NCBI RefSeq assembly: GCF_017993425.1
Contig: NZ_JAGOMQ010000012.1
Coordinates: 41,271-105,270 of the forward strand
Length of the DNA: 64,000 nucleotides
Source of the DNA: Amaricoccus sp.
Lineage (GTDB): Bacteria > Pseudomonadota > Alphaproteobacteria > Rhodobacterales > Rhodobacteraceae
Direction of reading: 5' to 3'
In this document: positions 1 to 8,480 of the stretch, piece by piece
How the letters are laid out: every line of letters begins with the position of its first letter
Position numbering within the stretch: the first letter of the stretch is position 1
The notes under the pieces: generated by a model
Told to the model about the DNA's origin: nothing
The model's database searches: none
What the model saw: only the letters and a program-made list of their open reading frames with translations
Made by a program: the position numbers and the translations under genes

Positions 1-915
1 GCGCATGTCGGTCTGGAAGGTGTCGTTGGCGGCGGTGTACTTCACCACCGCCGTGAAGGCCTGGCCGGGCTGCGCCACCAGCGAGGACATCCAGTAGTGG
101 TCGGTGAAGCCGATCCAGCCGTCGGCGGCGGCCGGGACGGCGACGGCCTGCGCGCCCTCGGCCGGGTCCTCCGGCAGGTCCTCGAGCTGCTTCCAGGTGA
201 ACTGCTGGAGGATGCCGTCCGCGGCGCCGACGACGCCCTCGTGCAGGATCCAGAAGCGCTTGACGTTCATCGGCACGCCGTGGCGGGCGACGATGCCGTA
301 GGGCTGCACGCTCACCGCCGCGCCGGTCGTGTTCTCGACCGACTGGGCGATCGTGAACATGTAGTCGTCGTCGATCGAGATCGTGCGGCGGAACACCAGC
401 CCCGCGCCGTTGTCCCAGCGGATGGTGACCGGCGTCGTCTCGGTCAGCGTCTCGCCGCTCTCGATCTCCCAGGGCGTGTTCGGCCCCGGCACCGCGCCGG
501 CCGCGAGCCCGCCCGCCGGCGCCCAGCCATAGAGCGCGTAATGCGACTCGGGCGCGCCCGCCGGGGTCAGCAGGGTGACGTTGGGCGAGCCCGCCGCGAT
601 GGTCTCGTGGTAGTCGAGGAGCTGGAGGTCGTCGATCCGCCCGCCGACCAGCGAGATCGAGCCGGCGACGCGGTCGGTGCGCACGGGGACGCGCGCGGTG
701 CGGCCGAGCACCTCCACCCGGCTCGCCGCCGGCTCCGCGCTCGCCCCGGGCACCGCGCCCGGGGCCGCGGCGGCGGGCGCGGCCTCGCCCTCGGCGACGG
801 TCTGGCCCGCCGGCGCCGTCTCGGGCGCGGTGGGCGGGAACAGCAGGAACCACACCAGGATGACGAGGAAGCTGAGCGCGGTCGCGAGGATCAGATTCCG
901 GTTCTGGTCGTCCAT
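1..915 (-). CDS. yidC: Membrane protein insertase YidC, N-terminal part (runs off the window)
   Basis: YidC inserts and folds inner-membrane proteins, alone or with the Sec translocon. The frame begins at an ATG at 913-915 with a GGAGG Shine-Dalgarno about 6 bases upstream and stays open to the window edge, giving about 305 residues. The start MDDQNRNLILATALSFLVIL is the conserved first transmembrane segment. It is followed by a Pro/Ala-rich linker and the large periplasmic beta-sandwich domain of Gram-negative YidC (for example HYALYGWAP, PNTPWEIESG, RRTISIDDDYMFTI). The five-helix catalytic core lies outside the window. The gene upstream on the same strand encodes an EAL protein 70 bases away, which is not the usual rnpA/yidD neighbourhood. 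Confidence 0.93.
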   Translation of the reverse strand, partial: MDDQNRNLILATALSFLVILVWFLLFPPTAPETAPAGQTVAEGEAAPAAAAPGAVPGASAEPAASRVEVLGRTARVPVRTDRVAGSISLVGGRIDDLQLLDYHETIAAGSPNVTLLTPAGAPESHYALYGWAPAGGLAAGAVPGPNTPWEIESGETLTETTPVTIRWDNGAGLVFRRTISIDDDYMFTIAQSVENTTGAAVSVQPYGIVARHGVPMNVKRFWILHEGVVGAADGILQQFTWKQLEDLPEDPAEGAQAVAVPAAADGWIGFTDHYWMSSLVAQPGQAFTAVVKYTAANDTFQTDMR

Positions 916-985
916 CGCGCGCCTCCGGTCGGCCCTGTCGGAAAGGTGACAGGGTTCAACAGAAGCGCCCTGGAAAGGTCAAGGC

Positions 986-3037
986 TTATTCGGGTCGCCG
1001 CCGGCGCGCCGGCCCGGGAGCGTCGGGAAAGGGCGCGTCCGGAGAGGGCGCGTCGGGCGAGGGCGCGTCCGGAGAGGGCGCGTCCGGCGAGGGCCCCCCC
1101 TTCGCGCGCGCGCCGTAGGCGTCGAGCCAGGCGAAGGTGTCGGCGAGCCCCATCGGCCGGGCGATGTGGTAGCCCTGCGCCTGGTCGCAGCCGAGCGCGG
1201 CCAGCGCCGCGAGCCCCTCGGCGGTCTCCACCCCCTCGGCGAGCGTGGCGATGCCGAGCGCGCGCGCCATGGCGATCATCGAGGCGGTCAGCGTGCGGCT
1301 CTCCTCGCTCGCCTCGATGCCGTGGACGAAGCTGCGGTCGATCTTGATGCGGTGGACGTTCAGCCGCCGCAGGTTCTGGATCGAGGCGTGGCCGGTGCCG
1401 AAGTCGTCGAGCTCGATCTGGAAGCCGGCCGAGGCGAGGCCGCGGAGGTTCCTCACCATCAGGTCCTCGTCGGACTTGATCAGCACCGTCTCCAGCACCT
1501 CGATGGCGATGCGGCCGGGGTCGATGTCGTGGCGCTCGACCTCCCACTTGATCTTCTCGATCAGCCGGGGGTCGCGGAGCTGCGCCATGGCGAAGTTGAT
1601 GCCGACCCGCGGCACCGCGAGCCCGGCGGCGTCCCAGGCGGTCAGCGCCGACAGCGCCTGCCCCAGCACCGCCTCGCCGATGCGCTCGGTGAGGTCGGCC
1701 GCCTCGGCGAAGTCGAGGAAGGCGCCGGGCGCGAGCAGGCCCTGGCGCGGGTGCCGCCAGCGCACCAGCGCCTCGAAGCCGGCGAAGGCCCCGGTCGCGA
1801 CGTCGACCTGCGGCTGGTAGAACGGCCCGAGCTCGCCCCGCTCCAGCCCGGCGAGCAGCTCGGCGAACAGCGCCTCGCGCCGCTCGGTCTCGATGCGCAG
1901 GCTCTCGCGGAAGTAGCGGACCGCGCCCGGGGCCGCGTCCTGCGCCTCGGCCAGCGCGATGTCGGCGTTGGCGAGCACCCGGCCGGCCTCCGGCAGGTCG
2001 TCGGCGAGCATGGCGACGCCGATCGAGCAGCCGACCCGCCGCGCGCCGCCCTGCAGCGAGAACGGCCGGGCGAGCGACTGCTGCACCCGGTGGGCGATGG
2101 CCGCCGCCGCCGTGGCGTCGTCGAGCTCGCTCGCCACCAGCACGAAGTCGTCCTGCCCGAGATGCGCCGCGAAGTCGCCGGCGCGCAGCGCAAGGCGGAT
2201 GCGGCGGGCGGCGATGCGCACGATCTCGTCGGCGACCCGCGGCCCCAGCGTCTCGCGGATCGCCTTGAAGCGGTCGAGGTCGAGGCGCAGCACCGCGGTG
2301 TGCTTCTCCGAGCGATCCGCCGCCGCCGCGAGCCGGGCGAGATGCGCCTGGAGGTAGGTGGCGTTCGGCAGCTGCGTCAGCGGATCGTGCAGCAGGCGGT
2401 GGCGCGCCTCGCGCTCCGCCTCGTTGCGGTCGCGCAGCCAGGCCGTGACGCGCCGCCGCGCCGGCAGGCCGATCGCGGCGGCGAGCCCGAGGAGGCCCAG
2501 GACCTGCGCCAGCACCGCGGCGCAGCGGCCGTGGCGGGCCTGATCCTGCGCCCGCGCCGCCTGCGCGGCGTAGCCCTGCGCCAGCGCGCGGGTCTGCGGC
2601 GCCAGCCGGTCGGCGACCAGCGCGGCCTGCGCCGCCGCCGCCTCGGGCGCGATCGTGGCCGCCGTGCCGGCGAGCTCGCGGATCGCCCGCGCCGAGGCGG
2701 CGAGCGCGCCGTCCTCCGGGCCAGCGAGGCCGGCCAGCCGCGTCTCGGTCGCGGCGAGGCGATCGAGGCTCCAGCCGAGGCCGCGGCGGGCCGTCTCCGC
2801 CTCGGGCCCGGGGGAAGCGGCGGCGATGCGGTCGAGGTCGTCCGATATCTCGTGGAGCAGCGCCGCCTCCGCCGCCGTGGTCGCGGCGAGCGTGGCGAGC
2901 CGCACCGGGCGCTGGCCCAGGCGGTCGGCGGCGATCCCCGCGGCGACCGACAGCGCCAGCGCGCCGGCGATGATGGCGGCCCCGGCCCGGACGAGCGTCC
3001 TTTCCGGCGCGGCGAGGGTGGGATCGGTCTCCGACAT
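986..3037 (-). CDS. Membrane-bound GGDEF/EAL protein, probable c-di-GMP phosphodiesterase
   Basis: 683 residues. An N-terminal transmembrane helix (about 18-36) and a second one (about 178-197) bracket a helical periplasmic sensor segment of no named family. A GGDEF domain follows (about 215-375). Its signature reads LGQDDF instead of GGDEF, so cyclase activity is doubtful. The EAL domain (about 385-640) keeps FEALVRWRHP, LDDFGTGHAS and the AEGVET loop, consistent with active c-di-GMP hydrolysis. The last 45 residues are a low-complexity tail of PSPDA repeats ending in a basic stretch, encoded by a 15-bp DNA repeat that could vary in copy number. Divergence of function within this family is common, so phosphodiesterase rather than cyclase activity is inferred from motif retention. 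The 510 bases upstream are unusually structured. Confidence 0.9.
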   Translation of the reverse strand: MSETDPTLAAPERTLVRAGAAIIAGALALSVAAGIAADRLGQRPVRLATLAATTAAEAALLHEISDDLDRIAAASPGPEAETARRGLGWSLDRLAATETRLAGLAGPEDGALAASARAIRELAGTAATIAPEAAAAQAALVADRLAPQTRALAQGYAAQAARAQDQARHGRCAAVLAQVLGLLGLAAAIGLPARRRVTAWLRDRNEAEREARHRLLHDPLTQLPNATYLQAHLARLAAAADRSEKHTAVLRLDLDRFKAIRETLGPRVADEIVRIAARRIRLALRAGDFAAHLGQDDFVLVASELDDATAAAAIAHRVQQSLARPFSLQGGARRVGCSIGVAMLADDLPEAGRVLANADIALAEAQDAAPGAVRYFRESLRIETERREALFAELLAGLERGELGPFYQPQVDVATGAFAGFEALVRWRHPRQGLLAPGAFLDFAEAADLTERIGEAVLGQALSALTAWDAAGLAVPRVGINFAMAQLRDPRLIEKIKWEVERHDIDPGRIAIEVLETVLIKSDEDLMVRNLRGLASAGFQIELDDFGTGHASIQNLRRLNVHRIKIDRSFVHGIEASEESRTLTASMIAMARALGIATLAEGVETAEGLAALAALGCDQAQGYHIARPMGLADTFAWLDAYGARAKGGPSPDAPSPDAPSPDAPSPDAPFPDAPGPARRRRPE
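1021..1095. repeat. 15-bp tandem repeat, five copies, inside the EAL gene 3' end
   Basis: Five head-to-tail units of the form CGTCCGGAGAGGGCG with one or two substitutions each. They encode the repeated pentapeptide PSPDA/PFPDA on the minus strand. The unit length is a multiple of three, so gain or loss of units would change only tail length. Confidence 0.85.
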
Positions 3038-3144
3038 GCCCCGAGCCTATCCCGGGCGCCCCCCGGGAAGGGTTAAGACCAGCGCCGGACCAGTGGGGAT
3101 TCTCCCGCGATATCGAGGTAAACACCGCCTTGCCCGCGGTCGCC

Positions 3145-3482
3145 GGCGCGGCACACTGCACGACGGTGAAGCCGAAGCCCGGCCGGAAGCAGGCCGCGAC
3201 GCCGGAGCCAGACGGATTTGACCCGTGGCAAATCCGTCCGCGATCGCCCCTGCGGGGGGCGAGCGCGATTCCGCGCTCGCCGGGGCGATCACGGACGGAT
3301 GGCGCGCTCCCGGAGAAATCGGCGCCCCTGACGGCTTCCGCGCGCAACCGCGCTCCAGCCGTCGGCGCGGCGAAAGCCGTGCTTTCGCCTGTCGCGCCGG
3401 GCCTCGCGGGCAAGCCCGCTTCGGTCGCTCGGGGCCTCCGTGGATCCGGCAATGCAGGCGTCGTGCAGCGTGCCGGCGCGGT
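3145..3482. other. Gene-free region rich in hairpins, bounded by an inverted repeat
   Basis: The 3038-3548 stretch has no convincing gene. It holds a long imperfect stem pairing 3232-3250 with 3282-3300 (18 of 19 positions) around an inner perfect 10-bp stem (3258-3267 with 3272-3281). A competing stem pairs 3211-3220 with 3229-3238, and a further stem lies at 3363-3399. Because the ATCCGTC block at 3232 can pair with GACGGAT either at 3211 or at 3294, two folds are mutually exclusive, as in an attenuator. The region is flanked by an inverted box, CACTGCACGACG near 3151 and CGTCGTGCAGCG near 3461. On the minus strand it would be the leader of the EAL gene. Function unknown. Confidence 0.6.
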
Positions 3483-3490
3483 TGTCGCAA

Positions 3491-3540
3491 ATGTGCGCTA
3501 TAATGAAATCAATAGCTTGCCGAATATTCACGCGTGAACA
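3491..3540 (+). repeat. Dispersed intergenic element, copy A, ending in TTCACGCGTGAA
   Basis: An AT-rich segment (GAAATCAATAGCTTGCCGAA) leads into a perfect 12-bp palindrome, TTCACGCGTGAA, then CA. It stops 9 bases short of the ttcA stop codon. Copies B (6497-6552) and C (49650-49701) share the same core over about 40 bp. A copy of the box CACTGCACGACGG lies upstream in the same orientation at about 3151. Confidence 0.75.
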
Positions 3541-3548
3541 GCGGAAGC

Positions 3549-4361
3549 TCACAGCCCGCGGAAGTCGAAGAGGGTGGGGTCGAGCAGGTGGCTCGGGTTG
3601 GCCTGGGTCAGCGCCCGGAACAGGATGGCGCGGCGCCCCGGGCTGCGCGCCTCCCACTCGTCGACCATCCGCTTGATCTGCGCCCGCTGGAGCCCCTCCT
3701 GGCTGCCGCAGAGGTCGCAGGGGATGATCGGATAGCCCATCGCCCGGGCGAAGCGCCCGCAATCCGCCTCGGACACCAGCGCCAGCGGCCGGTGGACGTA
3801 GAGGTCGCCCTCGTCGTTCAGGAGCTTCGGCGGCATCGCCGCCAGCTTGCCGCCGTGGAAGAGGTTCAGGAGGAACGTCTCGATGACGTCGTCGCGGTGA
3901 TGGCCCAGCACCACCGCCCGGCAGCCCTCCTCCCGCGCGATGCGGTAGAGATGCCCCCGCCGCAGCCGCGAGCACAGCGCGCAATAGGTCTTGCCGGACG
4001 GCACCTTGTCGACGACGACCGAATAGGTGTCCTGATACTCGATCCGGTGCGGCACGCCCATCCGGGTCAGGAACTCCGGCAGCACGCCGGCCGGAAAGCC
4101 GGGCTGGCCCTGGTCGAGGTTGCAGGCGAGGATCTCCACCGGCAAGAGCCCCCGCCATTGCAGCTCGGTCAGCGCGGCCAGCAGCGTGTAGCTGTCCTTG
4201 CCGCCGCTGAGGCACACCAGCCAGCGGTCGCCCCGCCGGGCCATGCCGTAGGTCTCGATCGCCTCCCGCGTCAGCCGGACGATCCGCTTGCGGAGCTTGC
4301 GGAACTCGGTCGTGTCGGGCGCGCCGTGGAACAGCGGGTGGATGTCGTCCTGGTCGAGCAT
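3549..4361 (-). CDS. ttcA: tRNA 2-thiocytidine(32) synthetase TtcA
   Basis: 270 residues, the usual length for short TtcA proteins. TtcA activates cytidine 32 of certain tRNAs with ATP and replaces O2 by sulfur, using a [4Fe-4S] cluster. The PP-loop SGGKDS is at residues 52-57. The two cluster cysteine pairs are CALC (127-130) and CDLC (215-218). The [16 protein letters not shown] block is typical of the family. The ATG at 4361 gives [13 protein letters not shown]. The gene stands alone, divergent from xthA on the other strand 94 bases away. Confidence 0.95.
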   Translation of the reverse strand: MLDQDDIHPLFHGAPDTTEFRKLRKRIVRLTREAIETYGMARRGDRWLVCLSGGKDSYTLLAALTELQWRGLLPVEILACNLDQGQPGFPAGVLPEFLTRMGVPHRIEYQDTYSVVVDKVPSGKTYCALCSRLRRGHLYRIAREEGCRAVVLGHHRDDVIETFLLNLFHGGKLAAMPPKLLNDEGDLYVHRPLALVSEADCGRFARAMGYPIIPCDLCGSQEGLQRAQIKRMVDEWEARSPGRRAILFRALTQANPSHLLDPTLFDFRGL

Positions 4362-4455
4362 CCCCGACCCTTACCCGCAGCGCCGCCCCGCGACAACGCC
4401 CAGGGCCCGCGCCCCCGGTTGCGCCCGGCGCGGCGGCCGTGCGAAGGGAGCGCCC

Positions 4456-5244
4456 GTGACCCTGCGCATCGCCACCTGGAACATCAACTCCGTCCGCCTG
4501 CGCGCCGAGGCCGTGTCCCGGCTGCTGCGCGAGGAGGCCCCCGACGTCCTCTGCCTGCAGGAGACGAAGTCCCCGGTCGAGAAGCTCCCCCTCGACGCCT
4601 TCGCCGCCCTCGGCTGGCGCCACGTCGTCGCCCGCGGCCAGAAGGGCTACAACGGCGTGATGATCCTCTCCCGCGTGCCGATCGAGGACGCCGGCGACCG
4701 CGGCTTCTGCGGCCGCGGCGACGCCCGCCACGTCGCGGCCCGCCTCCCCTCCGGCACGATCCTGCACAACTTCTACGTCCCGGCCGGCGGCGACCTGCCC
4801 GACCCGGTCGCCAACCCGAAGTTCCGCCACAAGCTCGACTTCCTCGACGAGATGCGCGCCTGGTTCGCCGCCGAGCAGCCCCGCGGCGCCATCCTCGTCG
4901 GCGACCTCAACATCGCCCCCCGCGAGGACGACGTCTGGAGCCACAAGCAGCTCCTGCGCGTGGTGTCGCACACGCCCGTCGAGGTGGAGGCGATGGCCGC
5001 GATGCAGGCCGCCGGCGGCTGGGTCGACGTCACCCGCGCCCACATCCCCGAGGGCCGGCTCTACTCCTGGTGGTCCTACCGCGCGCCCGACTGGCAGGCC
5101 GCCGACAAGGGCCGCCGCCTCGACCACGTCTGGGCCACCCCCGACCTCGCCGAGCGCTCCGGCGGCAGCCGCATCCTGCGCGCCGCCCGCGGCTGGGACG
5201 GCCCCTCCGACCACGTCCCCGTGCTGGCGGAGTTCGAGGCCTGA
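4456..5244 (+). CDS. xthA: Exodeoxyribonuclease III (AP endonuclease)
   Basis: 262 residues of the endonuclease/exonuclease/phosphatase fold, acting at abasic sites and on 3' ends in base excision repair. The GTG start at 4456 is chosen because AAGGGAG lies six bases upstream and the protein then begins LRIATWNINSVRLR, the family N terminus. The frame is open further upstream but that part has no family resemblance. Catalytic motifs visible are LCLQETK (metal-binding Glu), NFYVPAGGD, VGDLNIAP (Asp/Asn pair), LDHVWATP and the terminal SDHVPV (catalytic His). Base composition is strongly C-biased at third positions, like the next gene downstream. Confidence 0.94.
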   Translation: MTLRIATWNINSVRLRAEAVSRLLREEAPDVLCLQETKSPVEKLPLDAFAALGWRHVVARGQKGYNGVMILSRVPIEDAGDRGFCGRGDARHVAARLPSGTILHNFYVPAGGDLPDPVANPKFRHKLDFLDEMRAWFAAEQPRGAILVGDLNIAPREDDVWSHKQLLRVVSHTPVEVEAMAAMQAAGGWVDVTRAHIPEGRLYSWWSYRAPDWQAADKGRRLDHVWATPDLAERSGGSRILRAARGWDGPSDHVPVLAEFEA

Positions 5245-5523
5245 GCGCTCAGGCGAACGCCTTCCCGACCGGATCAGGATGCGCCGCGATCGTCCGGCCG
5301 TGGCCAAGTCCGGCGCATCGACCGCGCCCGCTCCCTGTCCCGGAGCGCCCCGCCGACGCCCCCGGAACTTCCGCGCGACCTGCGCCTGCATCAGCGCCAG
5401 CGCCATCCGCGTCGTCCGTATCCGCCGCGCCCGCGGGCCAGGCAGATCCGGGCGCCCCCTTGCGCGCCCGCCCCGATCCGGGCCTTGGAAGGCTAGCCCA
5501 ACCGATAACGAAGGCCCGCCCGC

Positions 5524-6270
5524 ATGATCCTGTCCGAGGTCCACGACCACGTCGCCCGCGTCACCCTCGACCGGCCCGAAGCCCACAACGCCCTGGACCA
5601 GGAGGCCATGCGCCGGCTGACCGCGCTCCTCGCCGGCTGGGCGGAGCGCCCCGACATCCGCGCGCTGGTCCTCACCGGAACCGGCCGCAGCTTCTGCGCC
5701 GGCGCGGCGCTCGGCGACGTCGCGGGGCGGGACTGGTCCGACAACCCGCTGACCGCCCTCTGCGACGCGCTGGAGGCCTTCCCCGCTCCGACCGTCGCCG
5801 CCCTGAACGGCGGGGCCTATGGCGGCGGCGTCGAGATCGCGCTCGCCTGCGACTTCCGCGTCGGCGTGACCGGAATGCGCGCCTTCGCGCCCCCGGCCCG
5901 GCTCGGCATCCACTACGACCCCGCCGGCCTCCGCCGCGCCGTCGACCGCCTCGGCTCGCAGACGGCCCGGCGCATGTTCCTCCTCGCCGAGACCTTCGAC
6001 GCCGAGGCGCTGCTCGCCACGGGCTTCCTCGACTGGCTGGTCCCCCCCGAGGCGCTGGCCGCCAGGGCCGACGAGACCGCCGCCACCCTCGCCGGCCTCG
6101 CGCCGCTGGCGCTCCGCGGCATGAAGCGCACCCTCGTCGAGCTCTCCCGCGGCGCCCTCGACCAGGAGGCCGCCCGCGCCCGCATCCGCGCCTGCTTCGC
6201 CTCCGCCGACCACGCCGAGGGCCTCGCCGCCCAGCGCGAGAAGCGCGCCCCGCGGTTCGAGGGCCGCTAG
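5524..6270 (+). CDS. Enoyl-CoA hydratase/isomerase family protein
   Basis: 248 residues of the crotonase fold, which stabilises acyl-CoA enolates. The N terminus VARVTLDRPEAHNALDQ, the oxyanion-hole segment GTGRSFCAGAALGDV and the AALNGGAYGGGVEIALACDF motif are all present. The second catalytic acid position of hydratases falls in RLGIHYDPAGLRRAV, where the usual Glu is replaced, so a true hydratase activity is not certain. Isomerase or another crotonase reaction is possible. The 279 bases between xthA and this gene show no gene or clear site. Substrate cannot be told from context. Confidence 0.85.
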   Translation: MILSEVHDHVARVTLDRPEAHNALDQEAMRRLTALLAGWAERPDIRALVLTGTGRSFCAGAALGDVAGRDWSDNPLTALCDALEAFPAPTVAALNGGAYGGGVEIALACDFRVGVTGMRAFAPPARLGIHYDPAGLRRAVDRLGSQTARRMFLLAETFDAEALLATGFLDWLVPPEALAARADETAATLAGLAPLALRGMKRTLVELSRGALDQEAARARIRACFASADHAEGLAAQREKRAPRFEGR

Positions 6271-6288
6271 CTGGCCCCGCTGCGGCAG

Positions 6289-6552
6289 GCACGCTGCACG
6301 ACGGCGGCGGCAAGGGTCGCGGCGACGCCTCGCCTCGCGACGGCGCCCGCAGGATGACATGCGCATGTCAACCTGCTCGACGCGGAGCAGTTGGGGCAGG
6401 GAGGACGCAAGCTTCAATGAGTCGAACGGCGCATCGCGGGCGATTGGCCATGAAGATGCGCAGCCTTGGTGTCGGGTAGTGCGGCGCGGCAGGAAGCGCG
6501 AAAATCTCGCCCTACGTAAAATCAATGACTTAGCGAATATTCACGCGTGAAC
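6289..6552 (+). repeat. Dispersed intergenic element, copy B, in a convergent gap
   Basis: This gap between two converging genes starts with the box GGCACGCTGCACGACGG (about 6290-6306). It also contains a palindrome TGACATGCGCATGTCA (about 6355-6370) and ends with the core GTAAAATCAATGACTTAGCG followed by AATATTCACGCGTGAACA. The core matches copy A and copy C over about 40 bp. No promoter role is possible for the neighbours, since both genes end here. Confidence 0.75.
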
Positions 6553-6567
6553 ACCCCCGCGGATGGC

Positions 6568-7989
6568 TCACCGCGCCGCCTGCTGCCGCGGCCGGCGTGG
6601 GGCCGGCTCGGCGACCGCGGCGGGCAGCGTGACGCGAAAGACCGTCCCCGCCGGCCCCGTCGCCGCCAGCTCCAGGGCGCCGCCATGGCCGCGGACCAGC
6701 TCGGCGGCGATGACGAGGCCGAGGCCGGAGCCGCCCTGGCGCGCCCCGCCGCGGAACGGCTGGAACAGGTTCTCCCGCGCCTTCTCCGGCAGGCCGGGCC
6801 CGGTGTCGGCGACGGTGATCTCCACCCGGTCCCCCAGCGGCCGCGCCGCGATCCGCACCACCCCGGGCCGGCCGGAGGCCTCGATGGCCTGCACGCCGTT
6901 CCGCACCAGGTTGGTCAGCACCCGGAAGAGCTGGTCGGCGTCGGCGCGCAGCCGCAGGCCCCCCGGCGCCTCCGCCTCGACCCGCGCCAGCGACGCCCCG
7001 GCCGCCTCGCTCTCCGCCACCTCCTCGACGATCGGCCCGAGCTCGACGTCGGCGAGCGCCGGGGCCGCCTCCTCGGCCTTGCCGTAGGTCAGCGTCCGCT
7101 CGCAGAGGGTGATCGCCCGCGAGATCGCCGCGACGAGCTTCGGCGCCGTCCGCCGCACCGCGGGATCGGCGCTCGCCTCGATGCGGTCGGCGAGGAGCTG
7201 CGCCGTGGTCAGCAGGTTCCTGAGGTCGTGGCTGATCTTCGCCACCGCGCCGCCCAGCGCCGCCAGCCGCTCCTTCTGCTTCAGGGCCCCGGTCAGCCGC
7301 AGCTGCAGGTCGTGCAGCGCCGTCTCCGCCTCCCTCAGCTCGCGCACGTCGCTCGTCGGCGCGATCACCCGCCGCGCGTCCTCGGGATCGTCGCGATAGG
7401 CGCTCATGTGGTCGACCACCCGGCGCATCGGCGTCACGATGTAGTAGCGGGTGGCGAGGAACAGCAGCGCCGCAAAGGCGAGCGTCACCGCAAGAGAGAC
7501 GTAGAGGATGCGCAACCCGTACGCGATCATCGCCGCGCGGAGCGGCCCCTCGCTCATGGTGATCTCGACCTTGGTCCCGCCGCCGGGCTCGGTCTCGCCG
7601 AGCACCCGGATCACCCGCGCGCCGCCGGCGAAGTAGACCCGCAGCGCGTCGCGCATCAGCGTCAGGTCGCTCGCGTCCTGCAGGTCGTAGTTGGCGCTGA
7701 CCATCCCCGGCACCGCGCCCTGCAGCGCCAGCTCGCGCACGCCCTCGCGGCGCAGCGCGACGTTGTAGACGTCCGCGGTGGCGAGCAGCTCCTTCTCGAG
7801 GTCGGGCGAGACCTGCTCGTTCGGGCTCGCCAGCACCGCGAGCGCGGCGAGCTGGCCGAGCTCCAGCCGGTTCTGCAGGTTGTCGACGCGGAACCGCGAC
7901 ACCGCGGGCACGAAGATCAGCACCTCCGCAATCATCACGAAGACGATCATCAGGGCGAGGAAGCGGCCCGAGAGGGTGTTGAAACGCAT
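6568..7989 (-). CDS. Sensor histidine kinase, orphan
   Basis: 473 residues from the ATG at 7989 (MRFNTLSGRFLALMIVFVMI), preferred over a longer frame because AGGA lies six bases upstream and the first transmembrane helix then starts properly. Two membrane helices (about 8-30 and 165-190) enclose a periplasmic sensor domain of about 130 residues. An HAMP-like linker and coiled region follow. The H-box is ISHDLRNLLTT, the N-box NLVRNGVQA, and the ATP lid carries DTGPGLP and GSGLGL. The H-box form HDLRN resembles HPK-type kinases of Rhodobacterales. No response regulator gene is next to it, so its partner is elsewhere. Input signal unknown. Confidence 0.92.
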   Translation of the reverse strand: MRFNTLSGRFLALMIVFVMIAEVLIFVPAVSRFRVDNLQNRLELGQLAALAVLASPNEQVSPDLEKELLATADVYNVALRREGVRELALQGAVPGMVSANYDLQDASDLTLMRDALRVYFAGGARVIRVLGETEPGGGTKVEITMSEGPLRAAMIAYGLRILYVSLAVTLAFAALLFLATRYYIVTPMRRVVDHMSAYRDDPEDARRVIAPTSDVRELREAETALHDLQLRLTGALKQKERLAALGGAVAKISHDLRNLLTTAQLLADRIEASADPAVRRTAPKLVAAISRAITLCERTLTYGKAEEAAPALADVELGPIVEEVAESEAAGASLARVEAEAPGGLRLRADADQLFRVLTNLVRNGVQAIEASGRPGVVRIAARPLGDRVEITVADTGPGLPEKARENLFQPFRGGARQGGSGLGLVIAAELVRGHGGALELAATGPAGTVFRVTLPAAVAEPAPRRPRQQAAR

Positions 7990-8063
7990 GCCCGATCCTG
8001 ATGGCGCGGCCTCGCCGAATCTATGCCTTGCGCGCCCCCGCCACAAGCGGCGGCCCCGGACGG

Positions 8064-8334
8064 GTGCGCCTGCCCTGGCGCCTGCCGCAGGGGAATCGCT
8101 TGAAGGTCACCAATCGGGCTGGGTGAGCGCGGCGAAGAGATCGCCGTCGTCCCCTCCGAGGGTCTTTCGCCGGACCTTCAGGCTGGCCTTGTCGGGCATC
8201 TCCTTGACGACATTGAGAGCAGCGCGGCGGATGGCCTCGGCGATCCCGGTCTGGCAGCCCATGGCGTCGATGGTGACGCGCGCCCCCTTGAGTTCAAGGC
8301 TCATCATGTCCGAGCGGGGGGTGTGCCTGCCCTG
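8064..8334. repeat. Direct repeats flanking a transposase remnant
   Basis: GTGCGCCTGCCCTG at 8064-8077 and GTGTGCCTGCCCTG at 8321-8334 match at 13 of 14 bases in the same orientation and bracket the ISAs1-like fragment. They could be left-over IS ends from two insertions, or a duplicated flank. The bases after each copy are also partly alike. Confidence 0.5.
8107..8307 (-). pseudogene. Remnant of an ISAs1-family transposase
   Basis: A 66-residue frame. Its N-terminal part, LKGARVTIDAMGCQTGIAEA, is the highly conserved DDE-core segment of ISAs1 transposases (the VTIDAMGCQ motif). After IRRA it jumps to ALNVVKEMPDKASLKVRRK and GGDDGDLFAAL, which resembles the extreme C terminus of the same family. 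The middle of a protein of roughly 370 residues is therefore missing, joined in frame by an internal deletion, and the N-terminal third is lost too. It is surely not an active transposase. It sits in the short gap between the sensor kinase start and the mraY end. Confidence 0.75.
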
Positions 8335-8480
8335 TGTCGCTGCCGGCGGGCGGGATGCTGCTCTTGGGAGCGCTCGGCGGCTTCGGGTTGACGCGCCGCT
8401 TCCGCGCGAGCGACGCCGCCGCCGCCGGGCGCCGGATCGTCGGCGGCGCGCGGCAGCCCCGCGCGGTCAGCGCAGCTTGA
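8322..8480 (+). pseudogene. Likely C-terminal relic of a VPLPA-CTERM protein
   Basis: The plus-strand frame reads PVSLPAGGMLLLGALGGFGL followed by TRRFR, which has all three parts of a VPLPA-CTERM sorting tail: the Pro-rich signature, a hydrophobic helix and a basic end. No start codon or upstream protein remains. The frame begins inside the direct repeat at the edge of the IS remnant and reads on into the antisense of mraY to a TGA at 8478. The best reading is a surface-protein gene destroyed by insertion and deletion. An intact VPLPA-CTERM gene lies at 45704-46285. Confidence 0.5.

Noticed and set aside
3211..3300. c-di-GMP (GEMM) riboswitch in front of the EAL gene
   Set aside because: The conserved GEMM bases and tetraloop/receptor pattern are not visible. 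Only the alternative pairing remains.
5279..5527. 82-codon plus-strand frame before the enoyl-CoA hydratase gene
   Set aside because: No ribosome site, Arg/Pro/Ala-rich composition and no motif. Its overlap with the next ATG seems accidental.
3289..6525. Very long minus-strand frame across ttcA, xthA and the hydratase gene
   Set aside because: Compositional shadow. The true genes in other frames have complete family motifs and ribosome sites.
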